Source: Acidobacteriota bacterium (GTDB lineage: Bacteria > Acidobacteriota > Vicinamibacteria > Vicinamibacterales > UBA2999). Taken from it: a DNA stretch of 44,490 bases. Position 1 is the first letter of the stretch, and each line of letters starts with the position of its first letter. The translations under genes and the position numbers were made by a program. Positions 7,892 to 16,466 of the stretch are shown piece after piece. The notes under the pieces are model-generated. The model was not told where the DNA came from, did not search any database, and saw only the letters and a program-made list of their open reading frames with translations. Location of the stretch: the NCBI GenBank assembly GCA_016190945.1, contig JACPPO010000012.1:1-44490 (forward strand), read 5' to 3'.

Positions 7892-8761
7892 ATGGCTAGA
7901 CATGCGCCCGCGCACGTGGCGGTCTTCTTCGGGCTGACCGCCATGTTCATTGATGCGATACCTCTTTGGGCACAATCGACGGGACCCGATCCCCAACCCC
8001 AAACACCAGCGAACACCGCCGGGGCGGCGCCTGACGACTCAAGACGGCGACTCGTGGAACCGGATTATCGGACGATCAACTTGCCTACCACCGCGCGGCT
8101 ACCGCTGCATCGTTCGAACTTTCAGCTGACTCATCGATTCGCCGGAAATCTCAGAAGAGAAAGCTTCGGGTATCAGGCTTCCAACCTGTTCGGGCTCGAT
8201 CAGGGCGCCATGGTCGGGTTGGAATATCGATTCGCGGTCGCCAAAGATATCCAGGCGGCTGTCTACCGCGCTACCCTTGACAAGACCCTTCAGTTCCACG
8301 GCAGGTACGATGCGCTGCGTCAAAGCGACTCGACGCCTCTCTCGATGTCGGCGGTGCTTTCGATCGAAGGGGCCGACAACTTCAGGCGGCGACACGCGCC
8401 CGCAATCGGCGCGGTTGCCTCCCGGGTGTTTGCGGAGACCGTCGCCGTGTACGCCGTGCCGACTTGGGTGCACGACACGGCGGCGCTGCTTGGCGTGAAT
8501 CGCGGCACCTTCTTTCTGGGCCTGGCTGCCCGCGTCCGTGTGCGCTCCTCCGTTTACCTCGTCGGCGAGGTTTCGCCACGTCTGGCAGGTTACGCGCCAA
8601 GTCAGCCGGAGTTCGGCTTTGGTGTCGAGAAACGCCTGGGCGGCCACATGTTCCAGTTGAACTTTGCGAACACCTCAGCGACTACGTTCGGCCAAACCGC
8701 GCGAGGCGGTTTTCCGGAGTCGCTGTACCTGGGGTTCAATCTCGCGCGAAGGCTTTTTTGA
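7892..8761 (+). CDS. DUF5777-like outer-membrane beta-barrel protein (copy 2)
   Basis: This 289-aa protein is a clear paralogue of the divergent gene ending at 6776. Shared blocks include INLPTTARLPLHRS, LTHRFAGNL, LFGLDQGAMVGLEYRFAV, VYLVGEVSPRLAGY, GGHMFQLNFAN and a C-terminal LGFNLARRLF ending in Phe. The start at 7892 (MARHAPAHVAVFFGL) provides a signal peptide that would be cut after LWAQ. The frame is open to a GTG at 7841, but that extension adds no leader features. The mature N-terminus has a Pro/Asp-rich stretch that copy 1 lacks. The CHRD-domain gene begins 26 bases downstream with a good ribosome binding site, so this gene and the CHRD gene form an operon that mirrors copy 1 plus cupredoxin. 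Function is unknown; a pore or a docking barrel are possible. Confidence 0.75.
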   Translation: MARHAPAHVAVFFGLTAMFIDAIPLWAQSTGPDPQPQTPANTAGAAPDDSRRRLVEPDYRTINLPTTARLPLHRSNFQLTHRFAGNLRRESFGYQASNLFGLDQGAMVGLEYRFAVAKDIQAAVYRATLDKTLQFHGRYDALRQSDSTPLSMSAVLSIEGADNFRRRHAPAIGAVASRVFAETVAVYAVPTWVHDTAALLGVNRGTFFLGLAARVRVRSSVYLVGEVSPRLAGYAPSQPEFGFGVEKRLGGHMFQLNFANTSATTFGQTARGGFPESLYLGFNLARRLF

Positions 8762-8787
8762 CCTGTTGTCCGGAAGGAACTCGCATT

Positions 8788-9309
8788 ATGAGACGTCTGT
8801 CCCTCGTCGCCGTCCTGTTCGCCGTCGTTTCAGTAGCGTGCGGTGATTCAGACAGCCCAACCAGCCCGTCGTCGTCGCCGACGTCCGCCAGGTTCACGGT
8901 ACGACTCCTGCCGGCCAACGAGGTACCGCCCGTCACGAACGCCGATGCATCGGCGAGCGGCACGACCACCATCACGTTGAACTTGACGAGGGACGCCGCC
9001 GGAACCATCACCGCTGCGACGGCGGACTTTCAAACGACCGTCACCGGGTTCCCCGCGAGCACGACGGCGACCGGGGGTCACATTCACCGCGCGCCGGCTG
9101 GCTCAAACGCCGGGGTGCTCGTCGGTCAGTTCGGATCGGGGGAGTTCGCATTGACGAATGGCGCGGGATCGCTCGCGAAGAACGGGATCAGCGTTGGGGC
9201 GACGGATGCGCAGGGAATACTGGACAACCCGTCAGGTCATTACTTCAACTTCCACACCACGCTCAATCCGGGAGGCGCAATCCGCGGCCAGTTGTCCAGG
9301 ACGCAGTAG
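8788..9309 (+). CDS. CHRD-domain lipoprotein
   Basis: This is a 173-aa secreted protein. GGAAGGA about ten bases upstream fixes the ATG at 8788. The leader RRLSLVAVLFAVVSVAC ends in a lipobox cysteine, followed by a Ser/Pro/Thr-rich tether. The rest matches the CHRD domain: FTVRLLPANEVPPV near the N-terminus, TTITLNLTRDAAGTI, ATGGHIHRAPAGSNAGVLV with the typical HIH motif, and YFNFHTTLNPGGAIRGQL at the end. CHRD domains were named from chordin; bacterial members are secreted and of mostly unknown function. It follows the copy 2 barrel gene on the same strand. Its histidine-rich core could bind metal, but that is only a suggestion from the residues. Confidence 0.85.
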   Translation: MRRLSLVAVLFAVVSVACGDSDSPTSPSSSPTSARFTVRLLPANEVPPVTNADASASGTTTITLNLTRDAAGTITAATADFQTTVTGFPASTTATGGHIHRAPAGSNAGVLVGQFGSGEFALTNGAGSLAKNGISVGATDAQGILDNPSGHYFNFHTTLNPGGAIRGQLSRTQ

Positions 9310-9403
9310 CACACTCGGCATTGTCGATGCCGTGAGGGGGACGAGGCATCACAGGCGACCACGCGCGTGATGTGGCTCCAATCCACCATAAGGTTTCCAC
9401 AGG

Positions 9404-10768
9404 TTAATCGATTCGATACTTCGCCAGATAGTAGCTGAGCGCACGCTGGCTGATGCCCATCAATTCGGCCGCGTCTTTCTTGACGCCGCCCGACTGCGCG
9501 ATCGCCCGGCGGATGGTTTCGCGCTCGACCCATTCGAGGTTCTGATGCAGACGCATCGATGGGAGGCCAGGCGCAGGCGTGGATGTGGCTCCCAGGAGGG
9601 AAATCGACGCGGTCGTCAGCACCGGTCCCGTGGCCAGGACGACGGCGCGCTCGATCGTGTTCTCGAGTTCGCGCACGTTCCCGGGCCAGTCGTACTTCTG
9701 CAGGGCCTCCGCCGCCTCGTCGTCAACGCGATCGATGCGCTTACCGGTCCGCTGGCGGTGCTTCTCGACGAAGTGATCGACCAGCACGGGAATGTCTTCA
9801 CGCCGCTCCCGCAGCGGCGGCAGCGTAATCGGGATCACGTTCAGCCGATAGTACAAGTCCTCCTGGAACCGACCATCGCTGACCATCTGCTTCAGGTCGC
9901 GGTTGGTCGCGGCGATGACGCGCACGTCGACACGCTGCGTCCGCTCCGCGCCAAGCGGCTCGAACTCCCGTTCCTGCAGCACGCGCAGGAGCTTCGACTG
10001 GATCGCGGTCGTGAGCGTGCCGATTTCGTCGAGGAAGATCGATCCGCCGTCGGCGAGCGCGAACTTGCCGCGCTTGGTCATGGTCGCGCCTGTAAAGGCC
10101 CCGCGCACGTGGCCGAAGAGCTCCGACTCAAGGAGCGTCTCCGGGATCGCCGCGCAGTTGACCTTGATCAGCGGCATGTCGCGCTGCGCGCTGCGATGGT
10201 GGATCAGCCGCGCCACCATCTCTTTGCCCGTTCCCGTTTCGCCGGTGACAAGCACCGTGCTCTTGGTTTGCGCGACCAGCTCGGCGCGCTGGATCACTTC
10301 CTCCATCGCGTGGCTGCGTCCGACGATCCCGTAGTAGTTGAACTCGGCGTCGCGCTCGCTGATAAGATACTGCCGCTCCGTTTGCAGCCGCAGGCTCTTC
10401 ACCGCACGACGTGCCAGCGCTAGCAGCTCGTCGACCTCGAACGGCTTCTCGAGGAAATCCTCGACCCCCAGCTTGAACGCCTCGCGCACGAGCTGCGTGG
10501 AGCCATGCGCCGTCATCATCACAATCTGTGGGCGCTCGGCCGCCGCCGTCTGCGCCAGTTCGCGAATGAGTTCCAGGCCCGTCATGCCGGGCATCACGTT
10601 GTCCACGACAAGCAAATCGAACGACCGCTCGCCAAGGTGCCGCTGGGCCTCCCGGATGGTCGTGGCTTCGACGACTTCGTGGCCTTCGTCGCGAAGTGCG
10701 CGGCCCAACCGCTTCAGGATTTTTTCCTCGTCGTCGGCGAGCAGGATCGAGCCGTGGGTGGGGGTCAT
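9404..10768 (-). CDS. NtrC-family sigma54-dependent response regulator
   Basis: This 454-aa protein has the complete NtrC architecture. The receiver domain (residues 5-125) has acidic residues ADDEE, phospho-acceptor Asp56 in VVDNVMP and Lys108 in LEKPF. The AAA+ domain (about 145-385) has Walker A GETGTGKE at 176-183, the sigma54-contacting GAFTGA loop at 223-228 and Walker B LDEIG near 246-250. A C-terminal Fis-type helix-turn-helix reads KKDAAELMGISQRALSYY. It overlaps the upstream kinase gene by 4 bases and is the last gene of a four-gene operon with a cupredoxin and an outer-membrane protein. It should activate sigma54 promoters when phosphorylated by that kinase. I saw no convincing -24/-12 site in the neighbouring gaps, so its target is unknown. 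Confidence 0.95.
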   Translation of the reverse strand: MTPTHGSILLADDEEKILKRLGRALRDEGHEVVEATTIREAQRHLGERSFDLLVVDNVMPGMTGLELIRELAQTAAAERPQIVMMTAHGSTQLVREAFKLGVEDFLEKPFEVDELLALARRAVKSLRLQTERQYLISERDAEFNYYGIVGRSHAMEEVIQRAELVAQTKSTVLVTGETGTGKEMVARLIHHRSAQRDMPLIKVNCAAIPETLLESELFGHVRGAFTGATMTKRGKFALADGGSIFLDEIGTLTTAIQSKLLRVLQEREFEPLGAERTQRVDVRVIAATNRDLKQMVSDGRFQEDLYYRLNVIPITLPPLRERREDIPVLVDHFVEKHRQRTGKRIDRVDDEAAEALQKYDWPGNVRELENTIERAVVLATGPVLTTASISLLGATSTPAPGLPSMRLHQNLEWVERETIRRAIAQSGGVKKDAAELMGISQRALSYYLAKYRID

Positions 10769-12546
10769 GCCTGCGGGCCACCCAGGTTCTGCGGCAGATC
10801 GATGCGGATCTCGGTGCCCTCGCCGCGGCGGCTTGACACAGTAAGGGTGCCGCCAAGCCCCTCGATGATGTTCTTGGCGATGGGAAGTCCGAGGCCCGTG
10901 CCCGCCCTGCGGGTGGTGAAGTACGGATCGAAGATGTGCGCCATGTCCTCTGGCGTGATGCCGATGCCGCGATCCTGGATGGCGATCGCGACGCGACCGT
11001 TCGCGGCGCGCGTCTGCACGCGGACGCCGGGTTCGTCCACGTCAGCGACCGTGGCTCGTCCGTCGGTGCCCGTGTCAGCCCGCGCACCGGCCAGGACCGC
11101 ATGGCGCGCGTTCGTCAGGATGTTCACGAGCGCGGTGCGCAGGCGCTCGGCGTCGGTCACGACCCGCGGCATGGCGGGGTCCAGATCGAAGGCCACCGCC
11201 GGCGAGGGGTCTTCCGTCCAGGCGGCCTCGGCGGAGGCCCTGCAGATCTGATTCAGGTCGGCTTCGGCCAGCTCGAATCTGATTGGCCGCGCGAAGTCCA
11301 GCACCTCAGTGACGATGCGGTTCAGTCGCATCGTTTCTCCATCGATGTCCGACACCGCTTCCCGAAGCTCGGAGGGGGTGACGTGATCGCGCCGAAGCGT
11401 CGACAGCGAGGCCCGGATGATCATCAGGGGGTTGCGGATCTCATGGGCGATCACCGTGGACAACCGCCCGAGCGACGACAAGCGGTCCTTCTGCGTCGCT
11501 TCACGCTGAAAGCGCGCGATGGATTCGGTCAGCGCGTTGAAGGTCGACGCCAGCAGCCGCGCGTCCTCGTCGTCCCATGCGCGGCTCTTCAACGCCACTT
11601 TGCGTGTGAGGTCCCCGGTGGCCGCAACCTCGCGCATCGCGGTGGTGATCGCCGCCAGCGGCCGCGTCATGGTGCGCGCGACGCCGTAGCTGAGAATCGT
11701 CGCCAGCAGCAAGGTGACGATCATTACCCCGGCCAATCCGGTGCGGATGGTGTTGAGGAACCGCAGGCGGTCGGTCCGCGAGCGCAGGATGAGCGCGACC
11801 CCTGCGGCCCGCGGCGCGCCGTCGGCCGGGAGCAGCGGTCGCGCGAGGACGAGAAATTCTTCGTCGTCGATGGCCACGGACCCGATCGCGGAGGCGGCCG
11901 TGGCCGGCGCCAGCGTGGCGCGCGCGTCGGGGGGCAGTGTCGAGGCCAGGATGTGGCCTTGCGCGCCAAAGGCAATCTCGCTTCCCGTCAGGCCCTTGAA
12001 CTCGGCGGCGAGCCGATCGTCCAGAAATACGCCAACGGTCAGGCGTCCGAGTATCTCTGGCAGCTCGCCATCCAGCAGAATCGGCACGCTCACCAACTGC
12101 AGGACGCCGCGACTGTGCGGCGTGAACGTCGAGATTTCCTGGACCGATTGCGGGTCCTGCGCGGCGGCCGCGATGGTCGCGGCGTCTGCGCCCGCCGATC
12201 CCAGCACGCCGCCGCTCCGTCCGGTCAGCACGAGCAGGTCCGCATTCACCTCGGCGCGGTACTCGTCCGCGAGTGGCTGAACCGTGGGCGGGTCACCTGT
12301 TTCAACGGCCGCCTTGAGCTTCGGAAGATCGGCCACGACGCGCGCGAGGCGCGTGAAGTGATCGGTTCGCGTTGCGCCGTAATGATCGACCAGCGTGCCC
12401 GCTTCCGCCAGGCCGCGCCGCAGGTCCGCCTCGGCCTCGTTCGACGCGCGCTCATCGACGAAATAGAACGCGAAGCCGAGCGAGAGCATCGCCAGCAGCG
12501 TACAGGCGAGGAAAACGCGATTGGAGAGCGACGAGGCAGCCCGCAT
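10765..12546 (-). CDS. membrane sensor histidine kinase with a large periplasmic domain
   Basis: This 593-aa protein has TM1 at about 10-30, a periplasmic sensor of roughly 240 residues with a PAS/CACHE-like strand pattern, TM2 at about 270-290, a HAMP linker (MTRPLAAITTAMREVA), and HisKA with phospho-acceptor His368 in IAHEIRNPL. The HATPase domain has an N box (NILTNARHAV), a G1 box DRGIGI, an F box DPYFTT and G2 GTGLGLPI. An unusual Asp/Thr/Gly-rich insertion of about 30 residues follows the N box. The ATG directly abuts the stop of the cupredoxin gene, and the end overlaps the response regulator by 4 bases, so translation is probably coupled. The cupredoxin and outer-membrane protein encoded upstream suggest an envelope redox or copper-related signal, but that is inference. 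Confidence 0.93.
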   Translation of the reverse strand: MRAASSLSNRVFLACTLLAMLSLGFAFYFVDERASNEAEADLRRGLAEAGTLVDHYGATRTDHFTRLARVVADLPKLKAAVETGDPPTVQPLADEYRAEVNADLLVLTGRSGGVLGSAGADAATIAAAAQDPQSVQEISTFTPHSRGVLQLVSVPILLDGELPEILGRLTVGVFLDDRLAAEFKGLTGSEIAFGAQGHILASTLPPDARATLAPATAASAIGSVAIDDEEFLVLARPLLPADGAPRAAGVALILRSRTDRLRFLNTIRTGLAGVMIVTLLLATILSYGVARTMTRPLAAITTAMREVAATGDLTRKVALKSRAWDDEDARLLASTFNALTESIARFQREATQKDRLSSLGRLSTVIAHEIRNPLMIIRASLSTLRRDHVTPSELREAVSDIDGETMRLNRIVTEVLDFARPIRFELAEADLNQICRASAEAAWTEDPSPAVAFDLDPAMPRVVTDAERLRTALVNILTNARHAVLAGARADTGTDGRATVADVDEPGVRVQTRAANGRVAIAIQDRGIGITPEDMAHIFDPYFTTRRAGTGLGLPIAKNIIEGLGGTLTVSSRRGEGTEIRIDLPQNLGGPQA

Positions 12547-13212
12547 CTACTGCACCTCGAAGTCCTGTTCGACGATCCCGCCCTGCGCGGGAATGGTGAC
12601 GGAGCGCGAATCACGTGTCTGGCCCTCGTGCCAGGCCACGACCGCGTAGGTACCGGGCGGGATGTTCTCGATCCGGTACCGGCCGTCGGCGTCAGTCGTG
12701 GCGAAGTACGGATGGCCGAAGACGAGGACGAAGGCGCTCATGTGGGAGTGGATGTCGCAAAACACCCGCACCATGCCCGGCTGGTCGAAGCGGACGGCCT
12801 TCGACCGGCCGCGCGCGTAGCGGCCCAGATCGAAGCGTTTGGCTTTCGACAGCGAGAAGACGTTGTGGTACGTGCTGTCGTTGTTGGGGAAGTCGACGAC
12901 GGTGCCGGTCGCGACGGCCAGCAGGTGCGGCACAAAGGTCTCGTTGCGCTGGTCCATGCGCAGGCGGGCGGGCCGATCCTCTTCGAATGCCCCCCGTGGA
13001 GCGGTCTCGAGATAGACGACCGCGCGGCGAATATCAGGCACCGGTCGCGGCGCCGGTGTCCCGAGCTCGGTGACGCTCGGGCGGCGCTCGGGCGCGGCGG
13101 CCGCACGCCGGATGTCGACACGTCCCCGTAGCGCGCCGGATGTCCGTTGTGCCGGCGCCTGCGCGGCGGCGGTTCCGATCGTGGCGAGGACCAGCAAGAG
13201 GACGATGCGCAT
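12547..13212 (-). CDS. periplasmic cupredoxin with C-terminal CarboxypepD_reg-like domain
   Basis: This 221-aa secreted protein has a signal peptide MRIVLLLVLATIGTAAAQA. A plastocyanin-like domain follows, with possible type 1 copper ligands His in STYHNVF and Cys, His and Met in FCDIHSHM, resembling the methylamine-utilisation-type cupredoxins. The last 55 residues (TTDADGRYRIENIPPGTY, VVAWHEGQ) form a beta-sandwich of the carboxypeptidase regulatory type. The ATG at 13212 shares one base with the TGA of the upstream porin-like gene (TGATG), a classic coupling arrangement; longer in-frame sequence upstream only duplicates that gene in another frame. Its stop abuts the kinase start. The location makes it a likely redox partner or signal carrier for the outer-membrane protein and kinase. 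Copper binding is predicted from residues only. Confidence 0.85.
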   Translation of the reverse strand: MRIVLLLVLATIGTAAAQAPAQRTSGALRGRVDIRRAAAAPERRPSVTELGTPAPRPVPDIRRAVVYLETAPRGAFEEDRPARLRMDQRNETFVPHLLAVATGTVVDFPNNDSTYHNVFSLSKAKRFDLGRYARGRSKAVRFDQPGMVRVFCDIHSHMSAFVLVFGHPYFATTDADGRYRIENIPPGTYAVVAWHEGQTRDSRSVTIPAQGGIVEQDFEVQ

Positions 13213-14411
13213 CAGAACCAGAACAGCAGCTGCGCCGCAACCAGGCTGTCCCGCGTGACACGTCCGGCATCGCGGGCGTTGTGCTGCCACGAGACGCGTG
13301 CCACGACATTGCGCTGCAAGTAGTATCCGCCACCAATTTCACCTCGCGATACGGGCGCGTCCCACGCCACGACCCGATTCGTGCCAGCGATGCGGCTGAA
13401 GGCGAGATGCTCGGCGCGCGCGGCCGCATAAATGCCCGGCAGGATGGTGTAGCGGCCTTCGACGCTCACAGCCAGGGCCTGCAGCCGGCCGTGCGCGAGC
13501 GGTTCACTCGGCAGCGGCAGTTGCCACTGACTGTGGACGGCGTCTCCACGGACCAGCCAGCGATCGCGCGAATATTCGACGTCCAGGCCGTAGGCGCGCT
13601 GCACGAAGTCCTCGGGCGCTCCGGCCGCGACGGCGTTCATCACGCTGCGGCTGAGGAACTGGCCGCGCGTCCACGACGAGCCAAGGACAAGGCCGGTCAC
13701 CGGCGTCACGGTGCCTCTCATCGCCACCTGCTTGCCGGAGTTGTCGTCCGCGACCCGGGGGTTTGAGGCGCTCCCGTTCGTGATTGACGCGGTGAGCCCA
13801 ACCGCACGCCACGCGGTAGTTACCTGAACGCCGGTATCCCAACGGAAGGCCGTGACAAGCGGCAAGCCCCGATCGGCCGCCTGGTTGCCGATGCTGAAAT
13901 TGGTCAGCCAGCCTCGGGCGCGCATCCGAAGCAATTCATCGGCGGTAGCGGGGACAGCGTCCGGCCGAAGCGATGTTAGGTACTGGTAGGCGAGCGGATA
14001 GCCGATAAGGGGATTGTCGCGGCCGTACGCCCGCCTCGTAAATGCACCGAAGGTGGGAGGGATCCGGCCAATCTGCACGTCGAGCCGACGGTTTGGAAAC
14101 GGCCGCACGCGCGCGTACAACGCAAGCGGCGACACGTGGCCGAAGTTCTCGCTTCGGACTTCACCGAGAAAGGAAATGCGGTCCGTGGCGCGCACCGACG
14201 CCGTCACGCCCAGCCGGAATTCCCGCAGCGTGCTGTGCTCGTAATCGCTGTAGTTGAAGAAGCCGGGATCCTCGGGGGCGATAGACACCGCCACGTCGCC
14301 ACCGATTACAACGCGGCCGTCCCCGATCGTCACAGGTTCGGACGGCAGCACCTGGGCGGAGGTGCCGGCGGCCATGCCGAGGCATGCCAGGAACAGCGCG
14401 AATCGTTTCAT
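13212..14411 (-). CDS. porin-like outer-membrane protein, first gene of the cupredoxin/two-component operon
   Basis: This 399-aa protein has signal peptide MKRFALFLACLGMAAGTSAQ. The mature part consists almost wholly of alternating beta strands with aromatic girdles (for example RISFLGEVRSENFG, LALYARVRPFPNRR, YAAARAEHLAF, GGGYYLQRNVVARVSW) and ends LLFWF, a strong outer-membrane barrel signature. I do not recognise a specific family; it looks like the porin-type proteins found beside cupredoxin or cytochrome genes. It is the promoter-proximal gene of a run of four same-strand genes whose boundaries overlap or touch. The start MKRFALF is supported by the good signal peptide. The 175-base gap to the divergent ferredoxin should hold its promoter. 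Confidence 0.8.
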   Translation of the reverse strand: MKRFALFLACLGMAAGTSAQVLPSEPVTIGDGRVVIGGDVAVSIAPEDPGFFNYSDYEHSTLREFRLGVTASVRATDRISFLGEVRSENFGHVSPLALYARVRPFPNRRLDVQIGRIPPTFGAFTRRAYGRDNPLIGYPLAYQYLTSLRPDAVPATADELLRMRARGWLTNFSIGNQAADRGLPLVTAFRWDTGVQVTTAWRAVGLTASITNGSASNPRVADDNSGKQVAMRGTVTPVTGLVLGSSWTRGQFLSRSVMNAVAAGAPEDFVQRAYGLDVEYSRDRWLVRGDAVHSQWQLPLPSEPLAHGRLQALAVSVEGRYTILPGIYAAARAEHLAFSRIAGTNRVVAWDAPVSRGEIGGGYYLQRNVVARVSWQHNARDAGRVTRDSLVAAQLLFWF

Positions 14412-14586
14412 GCGGGCTCGGGAGAATCCTAACGCACGTTACGGCAGCCGCGGCACGACCTGTCCCGAGGCGGGAATCCCACTCGGCAACAGGCACAGGA
14501 GCGCCAGACGGCGCGCGTGGACCTCCGAGTTATACTTGCCCGCCGGGTGGGAAACCCCGCGCGCGGCGGGCATCCAGGAGACCTGC

Positions 14587-14847
14587 GTGGCCTATATCAT
14601 CTGCGAACCCTGCATTGGGACGAAGGACAGTGCCTGCGTTGACGTATGCCCGGTGGATTGCATCCACCCGCGCAAGGACGAACCGGGCTTCGACTCGACG
14701 GAAATGCTCTATATTCACCCTGACGACTGCATCGACTGCGGCGCGTGCGTGCCCGCGTGTCCCGTCGAAGCGATCTTCGCGCTGGACGAAACGCCGGAGA
14801 AGTGGGAGAGTTTTATTTCTGTAAACGCGCAGTACTACCAGAAGTAG
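14587..14847 (+). CDS. 7Fe-type ferredoxin
   Basis: This 86-aa soluble electron carrier has the N-terminus AYIICEPCIGTKDSACVDVC and cysteines at 6, 9, 17, 21 and 25, then C48-x2-C51-x2-C54-x3-C58-P. The C9-x7-C17-x3-C21-P spacing and the long C-terminal tail are those of the 7Fe ferredoxins, which hold one 3Fe-4S and one 4Fe-4S cluster, as in Azotobacter FdI relatives. The start is a GTG at 14587 with AGGAG at 14576-14580, an ideal spacing; the longer open frame upstream has no such signal and runs into the divergent porin gene. A TATACT element at 14531-14536 could be its -10. It stands alone before the TPR-protease gene. It is not NuoI, which has two CxxCxxCxxxCP motifs and is larger. Confidence 0.93.
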   Translation: MAYIICEPCIGTKDSACVDVCPVDCIHPRKDEPGFDSTEMLYIHPDDCIDCGACVPACPVEAIFALDETPEKWESFISVNAQYYQK

Positions 14848-14894
14848 CATCGCGCAGACCGGACTTCGAACGAGCTTGGATTGGAGCGTTAACG

Positions 14895-16397
14895 ATGCCT
14901 GCCATCCGCGGTTTGGTGCTCTCCCTCGCGGCGGTCGCCGCGGTGTTCACCCTGAGTCTTGGCGCCGCCGGCCAAGCGCAGGAGGATTCCGCCGCTCAGT
15001 TCCAGGCTGCGACGGAGTTCTTCGCGTCCGCGCGCTACCGCGAGGCGCTCGATGCCTACGACCTGGCGCTGCAAGGCAACGATGCCGCGCTCGTCACACG
15101 CGCCCGCAAGGGCAAGGTACGGGCCGCGCTGCGGATTGCGGAGTTCGACCTGGCACGGGCCGAAGCGGAGACGCTCAACGTCGACGCCGAGGCCGATGCT
15201 GAGGCGCAAACGCTGCTGGGTGACGCGCTCTGGGCCAATGGCTTATTCGGCGAGGCCGATACGGAATACCGGGAGGCGCTCGAAGAGACGCCCGGATCGT
15301 CGCGCGCCAGATTCGGGCTTGCACGGTCGCTCGCCACGCGAAGCCAGCTGGACGAAGCGCTGCACGAAGCGCTGGCCACTGCGGCGGCGGCCCCGCGGGA
15401 CGCCGAGGTGCACGCATTGGCTGGCCTCATCTACGAACGACTGAACCGCTTCGGCGAGGCGGCCGACGCGTACGAACGCTACATCGCACTGCTCCCGATG
15501 GTCGAGAACAACTCGACGGCGGCGATAGCTCAGAGCAAGGTCCGGCTGCTGCGGAGCTTCAAAGGCCGCGTGCCGCTTCAGGTCGAGGAGGCCACCGGGC
15601 GCGTACATCGCCTTCGCTTCAGGCTTGCCGACCGGAAGATCGTGCTGCAGGGGCGCGTCAACAGGGCGCCCGTGGAGTTCGTGCTCGACACCGGCGCCGA
15701 GCGAACAGGGCTGTCGGACGTGACCGCCCGCCGCGCGGGCGTGATCCCGGTCACCGCGACGGTCAGTGCCGGCGTCGGCGTTGCCGCGCTGGGGCGCATC
15801 GAGCTCGGGCGCGCCGACAGCATCGAGGTGGGCACGCTGCGGATTCGCAACGTCCCGGTCGCGATCAGGAGGCTGGTGCGCGGCGCCCTTCCGCGGTGGC
15901 AGAGCGAAAGCTTTTCGCCGCTCGCCATGGGGTACTCGGTCGTCATCGATTACCAGCGGCGCGAAGTGTTGCTGGCCCGGACACTCCCTGAGGGGCAAGC
16001 CGACTTCCGCCTCCCGATGCGCATGAATCGCCTGCCCCTGGTCAGGGGATTGCTCAACTCGACCCATCCCGCCTATTTCGTCGTCGATACGGGCGGCGAG
16101 CTGATTTCGATCAGCGCCGAAATCGCGCTGGCGCTCGCCATGCCACCCGCGCGCCGGATTCCGCTGCGCGTGTCCGGGATAGCCGGCGTCGACGAGAACG
16201 CATTCCTGCTGCCTGGCGTGAACCTTGACTTCGAGGAGATCGAATATCGGAACGTCGGGCTGGCGGTGCTGAACCTGCGCGCGCCCAGTGTGCTGCTCGG
16301 CTTTCAGCTCGGCGGGATCGTCGGCCATCAGTTCCTCGCCGATTACCGGGTGTCGTTGGATATGGGGCGGAGTGAGATGCGACTGGAAAAATTCTAA
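14895..16397 (+). CDS. secreted TPR protein with two retropepsin-like aspartyl protease domains
   Basis: This 500-aa protein starts at ATG 14895 with GGAG about nine bases upstream; the frame is open further back but overlaps the ferredoxin gene. A signal peptide (residues 1-28, cut near GQAQ) is followed by TPR-like helices at 35-200 (FASARYREALDAYDLAL, NRFGEAADAYERYIALLP). Two aspartyl-protease-like domains follow, each with a D-T-G triad: FVLDTGAE at 265-267 and YFVVDTGGE at 398-400. Each has a later hydrophobic flap and a (L/M)G(Y/F) strand. The tandem arrangement may form an intramolecular pepsin-like dimer in the periplasm. In bacterial relatives (gag-asp/PDZ types) protease activity is rarely shown. 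No partner gene is apparent; the neighbours are the ferredoxin and an MBL hydrolase. Substrate unknown. Confidence 0.82.
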   Translation: MPAIRGLVLSLAAVAAVFTLSLGAAGQAQEDSAAQFQAATEFFASARYREALDAYDLALQGNDAALVTRARKGKVRAALRIAEFDLARAEAETLNVDAEADAEAQTLLGDALWANGLFGEADTEYREALEETPGSSRARFGLARSLATRSQLDEALHEALATAAAAPRDAEVHALAGLIYERLNRFGEAADAYERYIALLPMVENNSTAAIAQSKVRLLRSFKGRVPLQVEEATGRVHRLRFRLADRKIVLQGRVNRAPVEFVLDTGAERTGLSDVTARRAGVIPVTATVSAGVGVAALGRIELGRADSIEVGTLRIRNVPVAIRRLVRGALPRWQSESFSPLAMGYSVVIDYQRREVLLARTLPEGQADFRLPMRMNRLPLVRGLLNSTHPAYFVVDTGGELISISAEIALALAMPPARRIPLRVSGIAGVDENAFLLPGVNLDFEEIEYRNVGLAVLNLRAPSVLLGFQLGGIVGHQFLADYRVSLDMGRSEMRLEKF

Positions 16398-16466
16398 TGT
16401 ACTAGACATCTGCAGGCGAGGATTTCGCGTTCGATCGGGGCGGCCGTCTGCGGTCAGGAGGGTGAC

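Noticed and set aside
10936-13131. 731-codon plus-strand open frame across the kinase and cupredoxin genes
   Set aside because: The opposite strand encodes complete, conserved domains; this frame is Arg/Gly-rich and without motifs.
14412-14586. Sigma54 (-24/-12) promoter for the cupredoxin/kinase operon
   Set aside because: A TGGC near 14505 on the minus strand lacks a GC at the required spacing; no convincing site was found.
14587-14847. Ferredoxin considered as the missing nuoI
   Set aside because: It has the C-x7-C-x3-CP pattern of 7Fe ferredoxins and only 86 residues, and it lies 17 kb from nuo; NuoI has two CxxCxxCxxxCP motifs and a longer chain.
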